From NCBI RefSeq assembly GCF_030929495.1, contig NZ_JAVFWN010000003.1:124001-188000 (forward strand): a DNA stretch of 64,000 nt, read 5' to 3'. The position numbers and the translations under genes are program-made. This DNA is from Nocardioides sp. LHD-245. GTDB lineage: Bacteria > Actinomycetota > Actinomycetes > Propionibacteriales > Nocardioidaceae. The notes below the pieces were generated by a model. That model made no database searches, had not been told where the DNA came from, and worked only from the letters and a program-made list of their open reading frames with translations. Numbering within the stretch: the stretch's first letter is position 1; each line of letters begins with the position of its first letter. Below are positions 53,603 to 62,212 of this stretch, piece by piece.

Positions 53603-54349
53603 ATGGGCGACGGAGGCAGAGTGGCGCGGGCAGCGCGAGGAGAGGGCGAGCCGGAGATGGCCGAGTCGACCGCACGCTGGCTGCGGGCGTCCTGTCCGCA
53701 GGTCTGGGGCTCACTGCACGGGCATCCGTTCCTGCGGGACATGGCCACCGGGACGCTGAGCCTGGAGCGCTTCCGGTTCTACCTCGAGCAGGACACGATG
53801 TACCTGGTCGAGTACGCCAAGTGCATGGCCCTGGGTGCGGCGCGAGCCCGGTCGGTCGACGAGGTGGCCTGGCTCCGGGACTCCATGGACAACATCGTGG
53901 ACAACGAGCTGCCGAAGAACCGGGAGCTGCTGCAACGGGTGATCGACCTCGGGGCGCGGGACCGCGGCGGCTCGAGGGGCATGGCGCCCACGACACTGGC
54001 CTACACCTCGTTCCTCACCTCGACGGCCTACCGCGGCGACGCCCTCGACGTGATGACGGTGATCATGCCGTGTGCGGTGAGCTATCGGGAGATCGCGCTG
54101 GAGCTCGTCGACCAGATCGCTCCCGACTCGCTCTACACCGGTTGGATGGAGTTCTTCGTCGGCGACTTCTACGGCGCCCGGCTGGCCCGGATGCAGGCGA
54201 ACCTCGACGAGCTCGCCGAGCGTGCCGGTCCGGGCCGGCGCGAGCTGTTGCGCGAGGAGTTCGCCACCGCCAGCCGGCTCGAGGTCGCGTTCTGGGACAT
54301 GGCCTACGAGTGCCGCCAGTGGCCGGACCTCGCGGTGGCGCCGGACTGA
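53603..54349 (+). CDS. TenA-family (thiaminase II-like) protein 3
   Basis: The product is 248 aa from ATG 53603 or 230 aa from ATG 53657; the first overlaps closely with the previous stop (TGAGATG), the second removes an 18-residue Gly/Arg-rich tail. Numbered from 53603, catalytic-type residues are Asp64 (LEQDTMYL), Cys157 (MPCAVSYRE) and Glu227 (SRLEVAFWDMAY). It has an acidic stretch NIVDNELPKNRELL similar to TenA 1 (NIVDVEIPQNRRLL), so 1 and 3 are closer to each other than to TenA 2. Confidence 0.9.
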   Translation: MGDGGRVARAARGEGEPEMAESTARWLRASCPQVWGSLHGHPFLRDMATGTLSLERFRFYLEQDTMYLVEYAKCMALGAARARSVDEVAWLRDSMDNIVDNELPKNRELLQRVIDLGARDRGGSRGMAPTTLAYTSFLTSTAYRGDALDVMTVIMPCAVSYREIALELVDQIAPDSLYTGWMEFFVGDFYGARLARMQANLDELAERAGPGRRELLREEFATASRLEVAFWDMAYECRQWPDLAVAPD

Positions 54350-54397
54350 GCCGGGTCCCCGCCCGCACCCACGACATACGACGACAGGAGCGCAGTC

Positions 54398-55627
54398 ATG
54401 CCATGGTCCAACTGGTACGGAAACCAGACGTGCTCGCCGGCCGCGGTGCTGCGGCCCCGTGCCGAGGACGAGGTGGTCGCGGCCGTCGAGCGGGCCGTCC
54501 GGGACGGACAGGTGGTGCGGGCAGCCGGCTCCGGCCACTCCAATGTCGCGCTGGTGCCGACCGACGGTCAGGTCCTCGACCTGCGTGAGCTGACCGGCCT
54601 GGTCGACGTCGACCGGGAGGCGCGGCAGGTGCGGGTGCGCGCGGGCACCCGGATCCACGACCTGGGGCCGTTGCTGTGGGAGCACGGCCTGAGCCTGGCC
54701 AACCAGGGCGACATCGACGGACAGCAGATCGCGGGCGCGATCGCGACCGGCACGCACGGAACGGGTCGGCAGCTCGGGTCGTTGTCGAGCGCGGTCGTTG
54801 GGGCCCGCCTGGTGCGGGCCGACGGCAGCGTCGTATCCATCGACGCGTCGACACCGGAGTGGCTGCGTGCCGCGCGGACGTCGCTGGGCGCTCTCGGCGT
54901 CCTGACCGAGCTGACCCTCCAGGTCGCCGACGCCTACTGCCTGGCTGCCGAGCTCGAGCCCTGCACGTTCGCCGAGCTGGCCGACACCTGGCGCGAGCGC
55001 CTGGCGCGACACCGGCACTTCCTCTGCTACTGGTTCCCGAGCTCGGCGGCAGCGCGGGCCTGGTTCACCTTCGATCCGCCGCTGGGCGACGACACCGTGC
55101 TGATCAAGACGATGGACCAGGTGCCCGCGGACGCGGAAGCGGAAGAGACGCCGCGCCGGATCGACCGCGCGTACCGGGTCTTCGCCGACCCGTGCGAGCC
55201 GACCTTCCACGAGCTCGAGTTCATGGTCCCCCTCGAGCGGGCCGTCGACGCGCTCGGTGAGCTGCGCACGATGCTGCGCTCAGGCCACCCGGAGCACCCG
55301 TTGCCCCTGGAGGTGCGGTTCGTCGCGGCGGACGATGCCTACCTCAGCCCCTTCGCGGCGCGGGCGTCGTGTGCCATCTCCGTGTCCGGGGTGATGGGAG
55401 CGGACAACGCCGCGGTGTTCGCCGACTGCGAGCGGGTGTTCGCGCAGTTCGGCGGCCGACCGCACTGGGGCAAGTGGCATCCGTACGGCGCCGCCGACCT
55501 GTCCCGCCGCTACCCGGCGTGGGAGGACTTCCGCGCCGTCCGGGCCGCCTTCGACCCCGGCGGCACCTTCACCAACCCTTATCTCGAGCACCTGCTCGGG
55601 CCGATCGGATCCGGAGCCGCCCGATGA
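54398..55627 (+). CDS. FAD-linked oxidase (alditol/aldonolactone oxidase type)
   Basis: The 409-aa VAO-fold flavoprotein has an N-terminal FAD_binding_4 domain (AAGSGHSNVALV with the His that carries FAD covalently in alditol oxidases; ATGTHGTG) and the ALO-type C-terminal domain ending HWGKWH and FDPGGTFTNPYL. Such enzymes oxidise a primary alcohol or lactone with O2. It overlaps the aldehyde dehydrogenase gene, so the likely pair of reactions is alcohol to aldehyde to acid. Confidence 0.88.
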   Translation: MPWSNWYGNQTCSPAAVLRPRAEDEVVAAVERAVRDGQVVRAAGSGHSNVALVPTDGQVLDLRELTGLVDVDREARQVRVRAGTRIHDLGPLLWEHGLSLANQGDIDGQQIAGAIATGTHGTGRQLGSLSSAVVGARLVRADGSVVSIDASTPEWLRAARTSLGALGVLTELTLQVADAYCLAAELEPCTFAELADTWRERLARHRHFLCYWFPSSAAARAWFTFDPPLGDDTVLIKTMDQVPADAEAEETPRRIDRAYRVFADPCEPTFHELEFMVPLERAVDALGELRTMLRSGHPEHPLPLEVRFVAADDAYLSPFAARASCAISVSGVMGADNAAVFADCERVFAQFGGRPHWGKWHPYGAADLSRRYPAWEDFRAVRAAFDPGGTFTNPYLEHLLGPIGSGAAR

Positions 55628-57057
55628 CCATCGCACCCGCCCCCTTCGCCAACCTGGTCGACGGAAAGCAGATCGAGGCCGAGTCGGGAGCACGGCTCCC
55701 GGTCGTCGATCCCTCGACGGGGGAGGCCTTCACGACGGCGCCGGACTCGGGACGAGAGGACGTCGACCGTGCGGTCGCCGCGGCGACCCGGGCGGCTCGT
55801 ACCTGGGGCGAGACGACGCCGGGCCACCGGTCGGGTGTGCTGCTCGCGCTGGCCGACGCCATCGCCGCGCAGCGCGACGCGTTCGTCGCCGATGACTCCC
55901 AGAACGCCGGGAAGCCGATCGGCACGGTGGGCGACGAGGTCGACGGCGGTCTCGACAGCCTGCGCTACTTCGCGGGTGCGGCGCGGGTCCTGGAGGGCAG
56001 GAGCGCCGGGGAGTACCTGCCCGGCGCGACCTCGCTGGTGCGCCGGGAGCCGGTCGGCGTGGTCGGCCAGATCGCCCCGTGGAACTACCCGCTGATGATG
56101 GCGCTGTGGAAGATCGGGCCGGCACTGGCGGCCGGGAACACCGTCGTGCTCAAGCCGGCTCCGCTGACCCCGGTGTCGACCCTGCGCCTGGCGGCCGTGG
56201 CGGCCGAGGTGCTCCCGCCCGGTGTGCTGAACGTGGTCGCCGGCGGCAACGATGTCGGTGCCGCGATCGTCGAGCATCCCGACGTCGCGATGGTCGCGCT
56301 GACCGGCTCGGTCGCGACCGGCCGCGCGATCGCCCGGGCGGCGGCGACCACCCTGAAGCGGGTACACCTCGAACTGGGCGGGAAGGCGCCGGTCGTGGTC
56401 TTCGACGACGCCGACGTCGCGGCGGCCGCAGCCGCCATCGTGGGCGGCGGCTTCTGGAACGCCGGACAGGACTGCACCGCCGCGACCCGGGTCCTGGTGA
56501 CGCCGGCCCGCTACGACGAGCTGGTCGCGGAGGTCGTCCGCGGCGCCCGCGGCCTGGTCCTGGGCGACCCGGGCGACCCGGCGACGACCCTCGGTCCGCT
56601 CATCAGCGCGTCCCAGCGTGCGCGGGTCGCGGGTCTGGTCGAGGGGCGTGGGCCCGGGGTGGAGGTCCTGACCGGGGGCGTCGCCCCCGAGCGGCCGGGG
56701 TTCTACTTCGAGCCGACGGTCGTCACGGGAGCGAGCGACGCCGACGACCTGATCCAGCAGGAGATCTTCGGTCCGGTCGTGACGATCCAGCGGGTGGCCG
56801 ACGAGCAGGAGGCGGTGCGCGCGGCGAACGCGACGCCGTACGGCCTGGTCGCGTCGGTCTGGACCCATGACGTCGGCCGGGCGATGCGGATGACGAAGGC
56901 GCTGAGGTTCGGGACCGTCTGGGTCAACGACCACTTCCCGGTCACCCCGGAGATGCCCTTCGGCGGCTGCAAGCAGTCGGGCTACGGCAAGGACCTGTCC
57001 AGCTATGCGCTGGAGGAGTACACCTTCGTCAAGCACGTCCTCCTCCGCCATGGCTGA
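55624..57057 (+). CDS. NAD(P)-dependent aldehyde dehydrogenase
   Basis: The 477-aa ALDH has APWNYPLMMALWKIGPALAAGN, LTGSVATGR, the catalytic Glu in LELGGKAP and Cys in NAGQDCTAAT, most like aminobutyraldehyde/betaine-aldehyde dehydrogenases. It is complete. ATG overlaps the oxidase stop (ATGA). It should oxidise the aldehyde made by the preceding flavin oxidase. Confidence 0.93.
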   Translation: MTIAPAPFANLVDGKQIEAESGARLPVVDPSTGEAFTTAPDSGREDVDRAVAAATRAARTWGETTPGHRSGVLLALADAIAAQRDAFVADDSQNAGKPIGTVGDEVDGGLDSLRYFAGAARVLEGRSAGEYLPGATSLVRREPVGVVGQIAPWNYPLMMALWKIGPALAAGNTVVLKPAPLTPVSTLRLAAVAAEVLPPGVLNVVAGGNDVGAAIVEHPDVAMVALTGSVATGRAIARAAATTLKRVHLELGGKAPVVVFDDADVAAAAAAIVGGGFWNAGQDCTAATRVLVTPARYDELVAEVVRGARGLVLGDPGDPATTLGPLISASQRARVAGLVEGRGPGVEVLTGGVAPERPGFYFEPTVVTGASDADDLIQQEIFGPVVTIQRVADEQEAVRAANATPYGLVASVWTHDVGRAMRMTKALRFGTVWVNDHFPVTPEMPFGGCKQSGYGKDLSSYALEEYTFVKHVLLRHG

Positions 57058-57481
57058 GGCCCCGGCGGTGCCGGTCCTGCGGCGGATCCACCACGTCGCC
57101 TTCGCGGAGGAGGAGGGCGCCGCGCTGGTGGGACGCCTGCAGGAGCTGTTCGGCGTCGAGGTCGACAGCGAGGAGAGGGCGCCCGGCTTCGTCGAGCGGA
57201 TGCTCCCGGTCGGCGACTGCCATCTGCAGGCTCTCGAGGCGACCGGCGACGGTGTCGTGCGCAGCTCGCTCGCACGTCGTGGCCCGGGACTGCACCACAT
57301 CGCCTTCGAGGTCGACGACCTCGCGGCCGTGCTCCGCCATCTCGCTGACAACGGTGTCGAGCTGATCGACCCGTCCCCGCGGCGGGGCGGGGGCGGGCAC
57401 TGGATCGCCTTCACGCACCCGCGCTCCTTCGGCGGGGTCCTGGTCGAGCTCGTGGAGACCTCCCCGCCCGCCCGGACCTGA
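57050..57481 (+). CDS. Glyoxalase/VOC-family protein (epimerase-like)
   Basis: The product is about 143 aa. The paired beta-alpha-beta3 modules of the vicinal-oxygen-chelate fold start RRIHHVAFA (metal His) and GLHHIAFEVDD (second His), and end GVLVELVE (metal Glu), a pattern seen in methylmalonyl-CoA epimerases. ATG 57050 overlaps the aldehyde dehydrogenase gene by 8 bases. A role on an acyl-CoA or alpha-carbonyl product of the same pathway is likely. Confidence 0.83.
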   Translation: MAEAPAVPVLRRIHHVAFAEEEGAALVGRLQELFGVEVDSEERAPGFVERMLPVGDCHLQALEATGDGVVRSSLARRGPGLHHIAFEVDDLAAVLRHLADNGVELIDPSPRRGGGGHWIAFTHPRSFGGVLVELVETSPPART

Positions 57482-57485
57482 CCGC

Positions 57486-59147
57486 TCACCGCCCGGCGCG
57501 GGCCACCTCCTGGTCCCGCAGCACGTTGCGCCGGATCTTGCCGGTCTGGGTCTTCGGCAGGTCCGGCACGAGGTGCACGACCCGTGGGCACTTGTAGGCC
57601 GCGAGCCGGTCGCGGACGAACGCGACCAGCTCCTCCGGTGTCACGGACGCTCCGGCTTCGAGTGACACGTAGGCCATCACCACCTCCCCGCGGTAGTCGT
57701 CCGGGACGCCGACGACCGCCGCCTCGTGCACCGCCGGATGCAGGTAGAGGGTGTCCTCCACCTCCCGGGGCCAGACCTTGTAGCCCGAGGTGTTGATCTG
57801 GTCCTTGAGCCGGTCGACCAGATACACCCAGCCGTCGGCGTCGATGATCGCTCCGTCGCCGGTGTGCAGCCAGCCGCCGGGCAGAGCCGCCGCGGTCTCC
57901 TCCGGCTTGTGCCAGTACCCGGGCACGACCTGCGGGCCCCGGAGCACCAGCTCGCCCTGCTCGCCGGGGGACACCGGATGCCCCGAGGGGTCCACGACCT
58001 GCGCGTCGAGTCCCGGGAGCGGCACTCCGATCGACAGGGTTCCGCTGGCCTCGTCGATCGGAGCCTCCGCACCCAGGGGCACGGCGATGACGCCGGACGA
58101 CGTCTCCGTCATGCCGTAGATGTTGTGGATGTAGACCCCGAAGCGCTCGCGGAACCGACCGATCGTCGCGGGCGGGATGGGTGCTCCGCCGCTGTACACC
58201 GACCTCAGCGAGGCGAAGTGCTCGCGGGACGCGTGCGGGAGCTGGGCGATGGCGTTGAAGGCGGTGATCGAGCCGATCGTGAAGGTGACCCGATGCTCCA
58301 CGAAGGCGTCGATCGCCACCTCGGGGTCGAACCGCCCCGTCATCACGAGCAGAGCGTCGTGGAGCAGCGCGAGTGTCGCATTGATGACCGCTCCGGTGAT
58401 GTGGAACAGCGGGGCCATGGCGAACACGGCGTCCCCGGGGCGGAGCTCGATCCAGCTGGCGTAGGTGCCGGCGACGGCGAGCAGGTTGGCATGGGTGTTC
58501 ATGGCACCCTTCGGAGGGCCCGTGGTGCCGGACGTGTAGGTCAGCAGGGCGATGTCGCTGCCGGTCAGCCGCACCGGCAGGGGCCCGGTGTCGCGGAACT
58601 CCGCGATCAGCTCCTCGACGTCGTACTCCGCGGGCACGAGGCGGTGCGCGGCGTCCGCGAACACGCGGGGGTCGTTGCGGGACTGGAAGGCGAGGGCGCT
58701 GGTGCTGACCATCCACTCGACCGTGCTGCCGACCAGGGTCTCCGCGGCGTCGGGCACCTCGGCGTCGGCACACACGATGCCGACGGCCTCCGCGTCGTCG
58801 ATCAGCCGGCGCAGCTCCTGCCCGCGGTACATCGGGTTCAGCACCAGGCCCACCGCGCCGAGCTTCCAGAGGGCGATGAGACACAGGGCGAACTGCGGGA
58901 TGTTCTGCAGGTGGATCCCGACCCGGTCGCCGCGACGGGTGCCGAGGGAGTGGAAGCCGGCGGCCAGCGCGTCGGTGAGCTCATCGACCTCGCGTGCGGT
59001 CAGCACCGTGTCGAAGTAGGCGAGCGCCGGTGCGTCCGGCCGGCGATCGACCCGGGCGCGCCACGCGTCGACCAGGGAGCGGGCGGGGGTGAGCTCGGCC
59101 CGCTTGACCGCGTCGGTGTAGAGGGCGGTCCACCGCCTGTTCTCCAT
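57486..59147 (-). CDS. Acyl-CoA ligase (AMP-binding enzyme)
   Basis: The 553-aa adenylate-forming enzyme has P-loop LLTYTSGTTGPPKGA, IYGMTETSSG, GWLHTGDGA, the hinge VDRLKDQINTSGYKVWP and catalytic lysine TQTGKIRRN. The stop is 4 bases from the convergent VOC gene stop. It could activate the carboxylic acid made by the aldehyde dehydrogenase; acid type unknown. Confidence 0.91.
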   Translation of the reverse strand: MENRRWTALYTDAVKRAELTPARSLVDAWRARVDRRPDAPALAYFDTVLTAREVDELTDALAAGFHSLGTRRGDRVGIHLQNIPQFALCLIALWKLGAVGLVLNPMYRGQELRRLIDDAEAVGIVCADAEVPDAAETLVGSTVEWMVSTSALAFQSRNDPRVFADAAHRLVPAEYDVEELIAEFRDTGPLPVRLTGSDIALLTYTSGTTGPPKGAMNTHANLLAVAGTYASWIELRPGDAVFAMAPLFHITGAVINATLALLHDALLVMTGRFDPEVAIDAFVEHRVTFTIGSITAFNAIAQLPHASREHFASLRSVYSGGAPIPPATIGRFRERFGVYIHNIYGMTETSSGVIAVPLGAEAPIDEASGTLSIGVPLPGLDAQVVDPSGHPVSPGEQGELVLRGPQVVPGYWHKPEETAAALPGGWLHTGDGAIIDADGWVYLVDRLKDQINTSGYKVWPREVEDTLYLHPAVHEAAVVGVPDDYRGEVVMAYVSLEAGASVTPEELVAFVRDRLAAYKCPRVVHLVPDLPKTQTGKIRRNVLRDQEVARAGR

Positions 59148-59192
59148 CGGGACCTCCTGGTATGGGACCGAGCCGGCGGTCGGTCCTCGCTA

Positions 59193-59855
59193 CTACGGGA
59201 TCTGGTGCAGGAGCAGCCGCACGATGTGGTCCACGCGCCGGTTCTGGAACGCTCGGGTCCATCCCCGCTGGCCCATGCCGGCGACGATCGTGGCGTCGTG
59301 CTCGAGGGGGAAATAGCACATGCCGATGAGGCTCAGGAAGAGCTGGTCGGGGGCGAGGGTCGCCTCGGCGACCCCTGCCCGGGTCATCACCGCGACCATC
59401 CGGTCGGCGAAGCGCTGGTCGTGGCGGGGGAGCTCCTCGCGCCGACCCGCGTGCTCCAGGGCGTCGCGGGTCAACAACCAGACGAAGGTCGGGTTGGCGA
59501 GAAGGAAGTCGACGTAACCGCGGATGAGCAGACGCAGCGCCTCCTCGCCGGCCTCGGGGGCTTGATCCAGGACCTGCTCGGCCTGGGTCGCCACCTCGTC
59601 CAGTGCCTCGTTGCGCCGATCGAACACACGCTGCAGCACGGCGTCGTGCAGCTCCTCCTTGGAGCCGAAGAAGTAGCCGGGCAGTCCGACGGAGACGTGC
59701 GCACGATCCGCGATCGCGGCCAGCGAGGCGCCCTGGAAGCCGAGGTCGGCGAAGAGCCGCTCGGCCGCGTCGAGGATCGCCGCCCGTGATCGATCCGCGT
59801 CGCGGACCCGTCCGGCCCGCTTTCCGGCCGGCGCCGTGTCCACCTGCTCGTTCAT
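59193..59855 (-). CDS. TetR-family regulator
   Basis: The product is about 220 aa. The N-terminal HTH (AILDAAERLFADLGFQGASLAAIADRAHVSVGLPGYFFGSKEELH) is standard TetR; the C-terminal ligand domain is divergent. ATG 59855 (MNEQVDT) has GGAGG just upstream. It shares the region 59856-60127 with the divergent lactonase/Liv operon, and a large palindrome there is its probable operator. It may also act on the acyl-CoA ligase gene that follows it. Confidence 0.9.
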   Translation of the reverse strand: MNEQVDTAPAGKRAGRVRDADRSRAAILDAAERLFADLGFQGASLAAIADRAHVSVGLPGYFFGSKEELHDAVLQRVFDRRNEALDEVATQAEQVLDQAPEAGEEALRLLIRGYVDFLLANPTFVWLLTRDALEHAGRREELPRHDQRFADRMVAVMTRAGVAEATLAPDQLFLSLIGMCYFPLEHDATIVAGMGQRGWTRAFQNRRVDHIVRLLLHQIP

Positions 59856-59929
59856 CGGCCTCCGTCCCTGGGTTCCGGTCGTGTTCCCCCGCAGAGTACG
59901 GCACAACCGCGCACGATGCTCGGTTCTTC

Positions 59930-59953
59930 CTAACTATTTGATCGTCTAGTTAG
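59930..59953. promoter_or_regulatory. TetR-type operator candidate
   Basis: CTAACTA and TAGTTAG (59930-59936 and 59947-59953) form perfect 7-bp arms around a 10-base centre. The site lies in an AT-richer patch between the TetR gene and the divergent lactonase-like gene. No gene lies in 59856-60127. Confidence 0.65.
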
Positions 59954-60127
59954 TACTTCCCAGCACCTCAATTCTCGGCTAGTGTCCCGACTCACAGCAG
60001 GAAAACAGGCCGAATCGACGGCCGTCACCCACTAGCTGTATCAGCGTTCAGTTAAGGCTCGGGCTCGGACCCCGGGTCCGGCACAGGCCCAGGAGGCGCC
60101 GGATCGGCGCCGGAGGAGGATCGTCCC

Positions 60128-60919
60128 TTGTTCACCATCGAGCCGCTGGTCGTGGCCTACGGCCCGCACCGCGAGAAGAGCCGGTTCACCTACATGCACA
60201 ACGCCGGCGTGCCCATCGACATCCCGTACGTCGCCTGGCTGGTGCGGGGACAGGGGTTCGCCGCTCTCGTCGACGTCGGGTGCAGCGCCGACGACTACAA
60301 CCAGCACATCCGTCCGGTCGACCGCGAGCTGGTGCACGTCGGCCAGGTCTTCGCCGACGTCGTCGACGTCAAGCCCATCGAGTCGCACCTGCGCGAGCGC
60401 GGCATGAAGCCCTCGGACATCGACGTCACGATCCTGACCCACCTCGACTGGGACCACTGCATGACGATGGAGCCCTTCGGCAACAGCGAGATCCTGGTGC
60501 AGCGGGAGGAGTGGCAGCGCACGCCCTCGCACGAGATGTTCGCGACGTCGTTCGCCCCGGCCGAGCACTACCAGCGGGTCGAGGACATGGGGCTGACCCA
60601 GCTCGACGGCGACTACCAGATCGCCGACGGCTTCGACCTCCTGCTCACTCCGGGCCACACCCACGGGGGGCAGTCCGCGGTGGTCAAGACGTCGGAGGGC
60701 ACCTACGTGATCGCCGGCATGTGCGTGCTCAAGGAGAACTTCTACCCCTCCGAGGAGGAGGCCGAGCACTTCCAGGTCATCCCCCCCGGAGGCCACACCG
60801 ACCTCTTCCAGGCGTACGACCAGATGGTGCGCCTCAAGGAGCTGGGCGGCGACAACGTGCTGCCGCTGCACATGACCGAGGCCTTCGACCTCGGCCAGAT
60901 CGGAACCCTGCCCGACTGA
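60128..60919 (+). CDS. MBL-fold hydrolase (N-acyl-homoserine-lactonase-like)
   Basis: The 263-aa metallo-beta-lactamase-fold protein has THLDWDH (the HxHxDH motif with Asp in place of the second His), LTPGHTHGGQS and the C-terminal LPLHMTEAF. Overall order resembles AHL lactonase-like proteins such as AttM. The start is TTG 60128, behind AGGAGGA at 60116-60122. It precedes a Liv-type importer. Lactone or ester hydrolysis is likely, but the substrate need not be a signal molecule. Confidence 0.8.
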   Translation: MFTIEPLVVAYGPHREKSRFTYMHNAGVPIDIPYVAWLVRGQGFAALVDVGCSADDYNQHIRPVDRELVHVGQVFADVVDVKPIESHLRERGMKPSDIDVTILTHLDWDHCMTMEPFGNSEILVQREEWQRTPSHEMFATSFAPAEHYQRVEDMGLTQLDGDYQIADGFDLLLTPGHTHGGQSAVVKTSEGTYVIAGMCVLKENFYPSEEEAEHFQVIPPGGHTDLFQAYDQMVRLKELGGDNVLPLHMTEAFDLGQIGTLPD

Positions 60920-61021
60920 CCCACCCATTCCCTCGCCCACCCCTCTCCCGATCCGTCACCCCGCCCGAACCCGGCGACCCGAACTCACGTGATGTGCGCG
61001 ACGACTCCACGGAGGAGACAC

Positions 61022-62209
61022 ATGCGGAAGAAGATCTCCACGCTCCTGACCTGCTCGGTCCTCTTGGCCCTGTCCGCCTGCGGCCTCGGCAGCTCGGGCT
61101 CCGACACCGACAGCGACGACACGATCAAGATCGGCACCCTCTTCTCGGTCTCGGGAGCGGGAGCCAACCTCGGCGACAAGATGCGCAAGGGCGCCGAGCT
61201 GGCCGTCAAGCAGGTCAACGCCGACGGCGGCATCGACGGCAAGAAGATCGACTGGGTGTTCTACGACCCCGCGGGAGACACCTCCACGGCTGTGCAGCAG
61301 ACCAACCGGATGCTCGACAGCGACGGCGTCGAGCTGGTCGTCGGCGGTGGCGGCTCATCGGGCATCGCCTTGGCGATGGACCCGATCACCAGCGGCCGCG
61401 GTGTCGCGTTCATCGCGACCGAGGGCGCCCGCCAGATCGTCGAGCCCGCTGCCGAAGCGCATCCGTTGACGTTCAAGACCACCTTCAACGACACCGTCAT
61501 GGTGGAGCGGCTGATCGCCTTCTGGAAGGCCAACGGCATCACGCGGGTCGCCTTCATGCCGGACACGTCGAGCTTCGGGCAGTCGGCGCAGGAGGAGCTC
61601 GAGCGGCTCGCCCCCGAGGCGGGGATCAAGGTCTTCACAGCTGCGTTCGACCCGGCCGCCAACGACCTCACCCCGCAGGTGAAGCGGTTGGCCGGCAACG
61701 ACCCACAGGCCTACCTGGCCTGGACGATCACCCCCGCGGGGGTGACCTTCCTCAAGAACATCCGCAGCGTGATCGGCGAGCGGGACGTGATGGTGATGCA
61801 CGGCTTCGGGTTCGTGGACGACCGGTACATGGAGCAGGCCGGGGCGGCGTCGACGGGCACGATCCTGGTCTCGCCGAAGCTGCCCGTCTGGGACCAGATC
61901 GACGCGAGCGACCCGCAGCAGCCGGTCATGGAGGACTTCGCCACCGCCTACGCCGAGGAGTACGGCGGCGAGCAGCCCAACGTCTACGCGGGCCAGGCCT
62001 ATGACGCGATGATGGTCGCCGTCGCAGCCCTGCGCGCCACCGGCGGAGACACGGACGGGGAGAAGATCGCCGACGCCATCGAGGGCCTGGGCACCCATGT
62101 GGGCGTGACCGGCGCCTTCAAGTTCACCGCCGACGACCACAGCGGTCTCACGGTGGACGACGTCGCCGTGATCCAGTGGGACGGCTCCCGCTTCCTTCCC
62201 GTGGAGTGA
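61022..62209 (+). CDS. Branched-chain amino-acid-type substrate-binding lipoprotein
   Basis: The 395-aa Peripla_BP_6 lipoprotein has signal peptide ending LSAC (lipobox), then IKIGTLFSVSGAGANLGDKMRKGAEL and GVELVVGGGGSSGIALAMDP. ATG 61022 follows GGAGGAG. The following permease gene starts 3 bases after its stop. Second Liv-type importer of the window; its ligand probably feeds the neighbouring catabolic genes. Confidence 0.92.
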   Translation: MRKKISTLLTCSVLLALSACGLGSSGSDTDSDDTIKIGTLFSVSGAGANLGDKMRKGAELAVKQVNADGGIDGKKIDWVFYDPAGDTSTAVQQTNRMLDSDGVELVVGGGGSSGIALAMDPITSGRGVAFIATEGARQIVEPAAEAHPLTFKTTFNDTVMVERLIAFWKANGITRVAFMPDTSSFGQSAQEELERLAPEAGIKVFTAAFDPAANDLTPQVKRLAGNDPQAYLAWTITPAGVTFLKNIRSVIGERDVMVMHGFGFVDDRYMEQAGAASTGTILVSPKLPVWDQIDASDPQQPVMEDFATAYAEEYGGEQPNVYAGQAYDAMMVAVAALRATGGDTDGEKIADAIEGLGTHVGVTGAFKFTADDHSGLTVDDVAVIQWDGSRFLPVE

Positions 62210-62212
62210 TCC

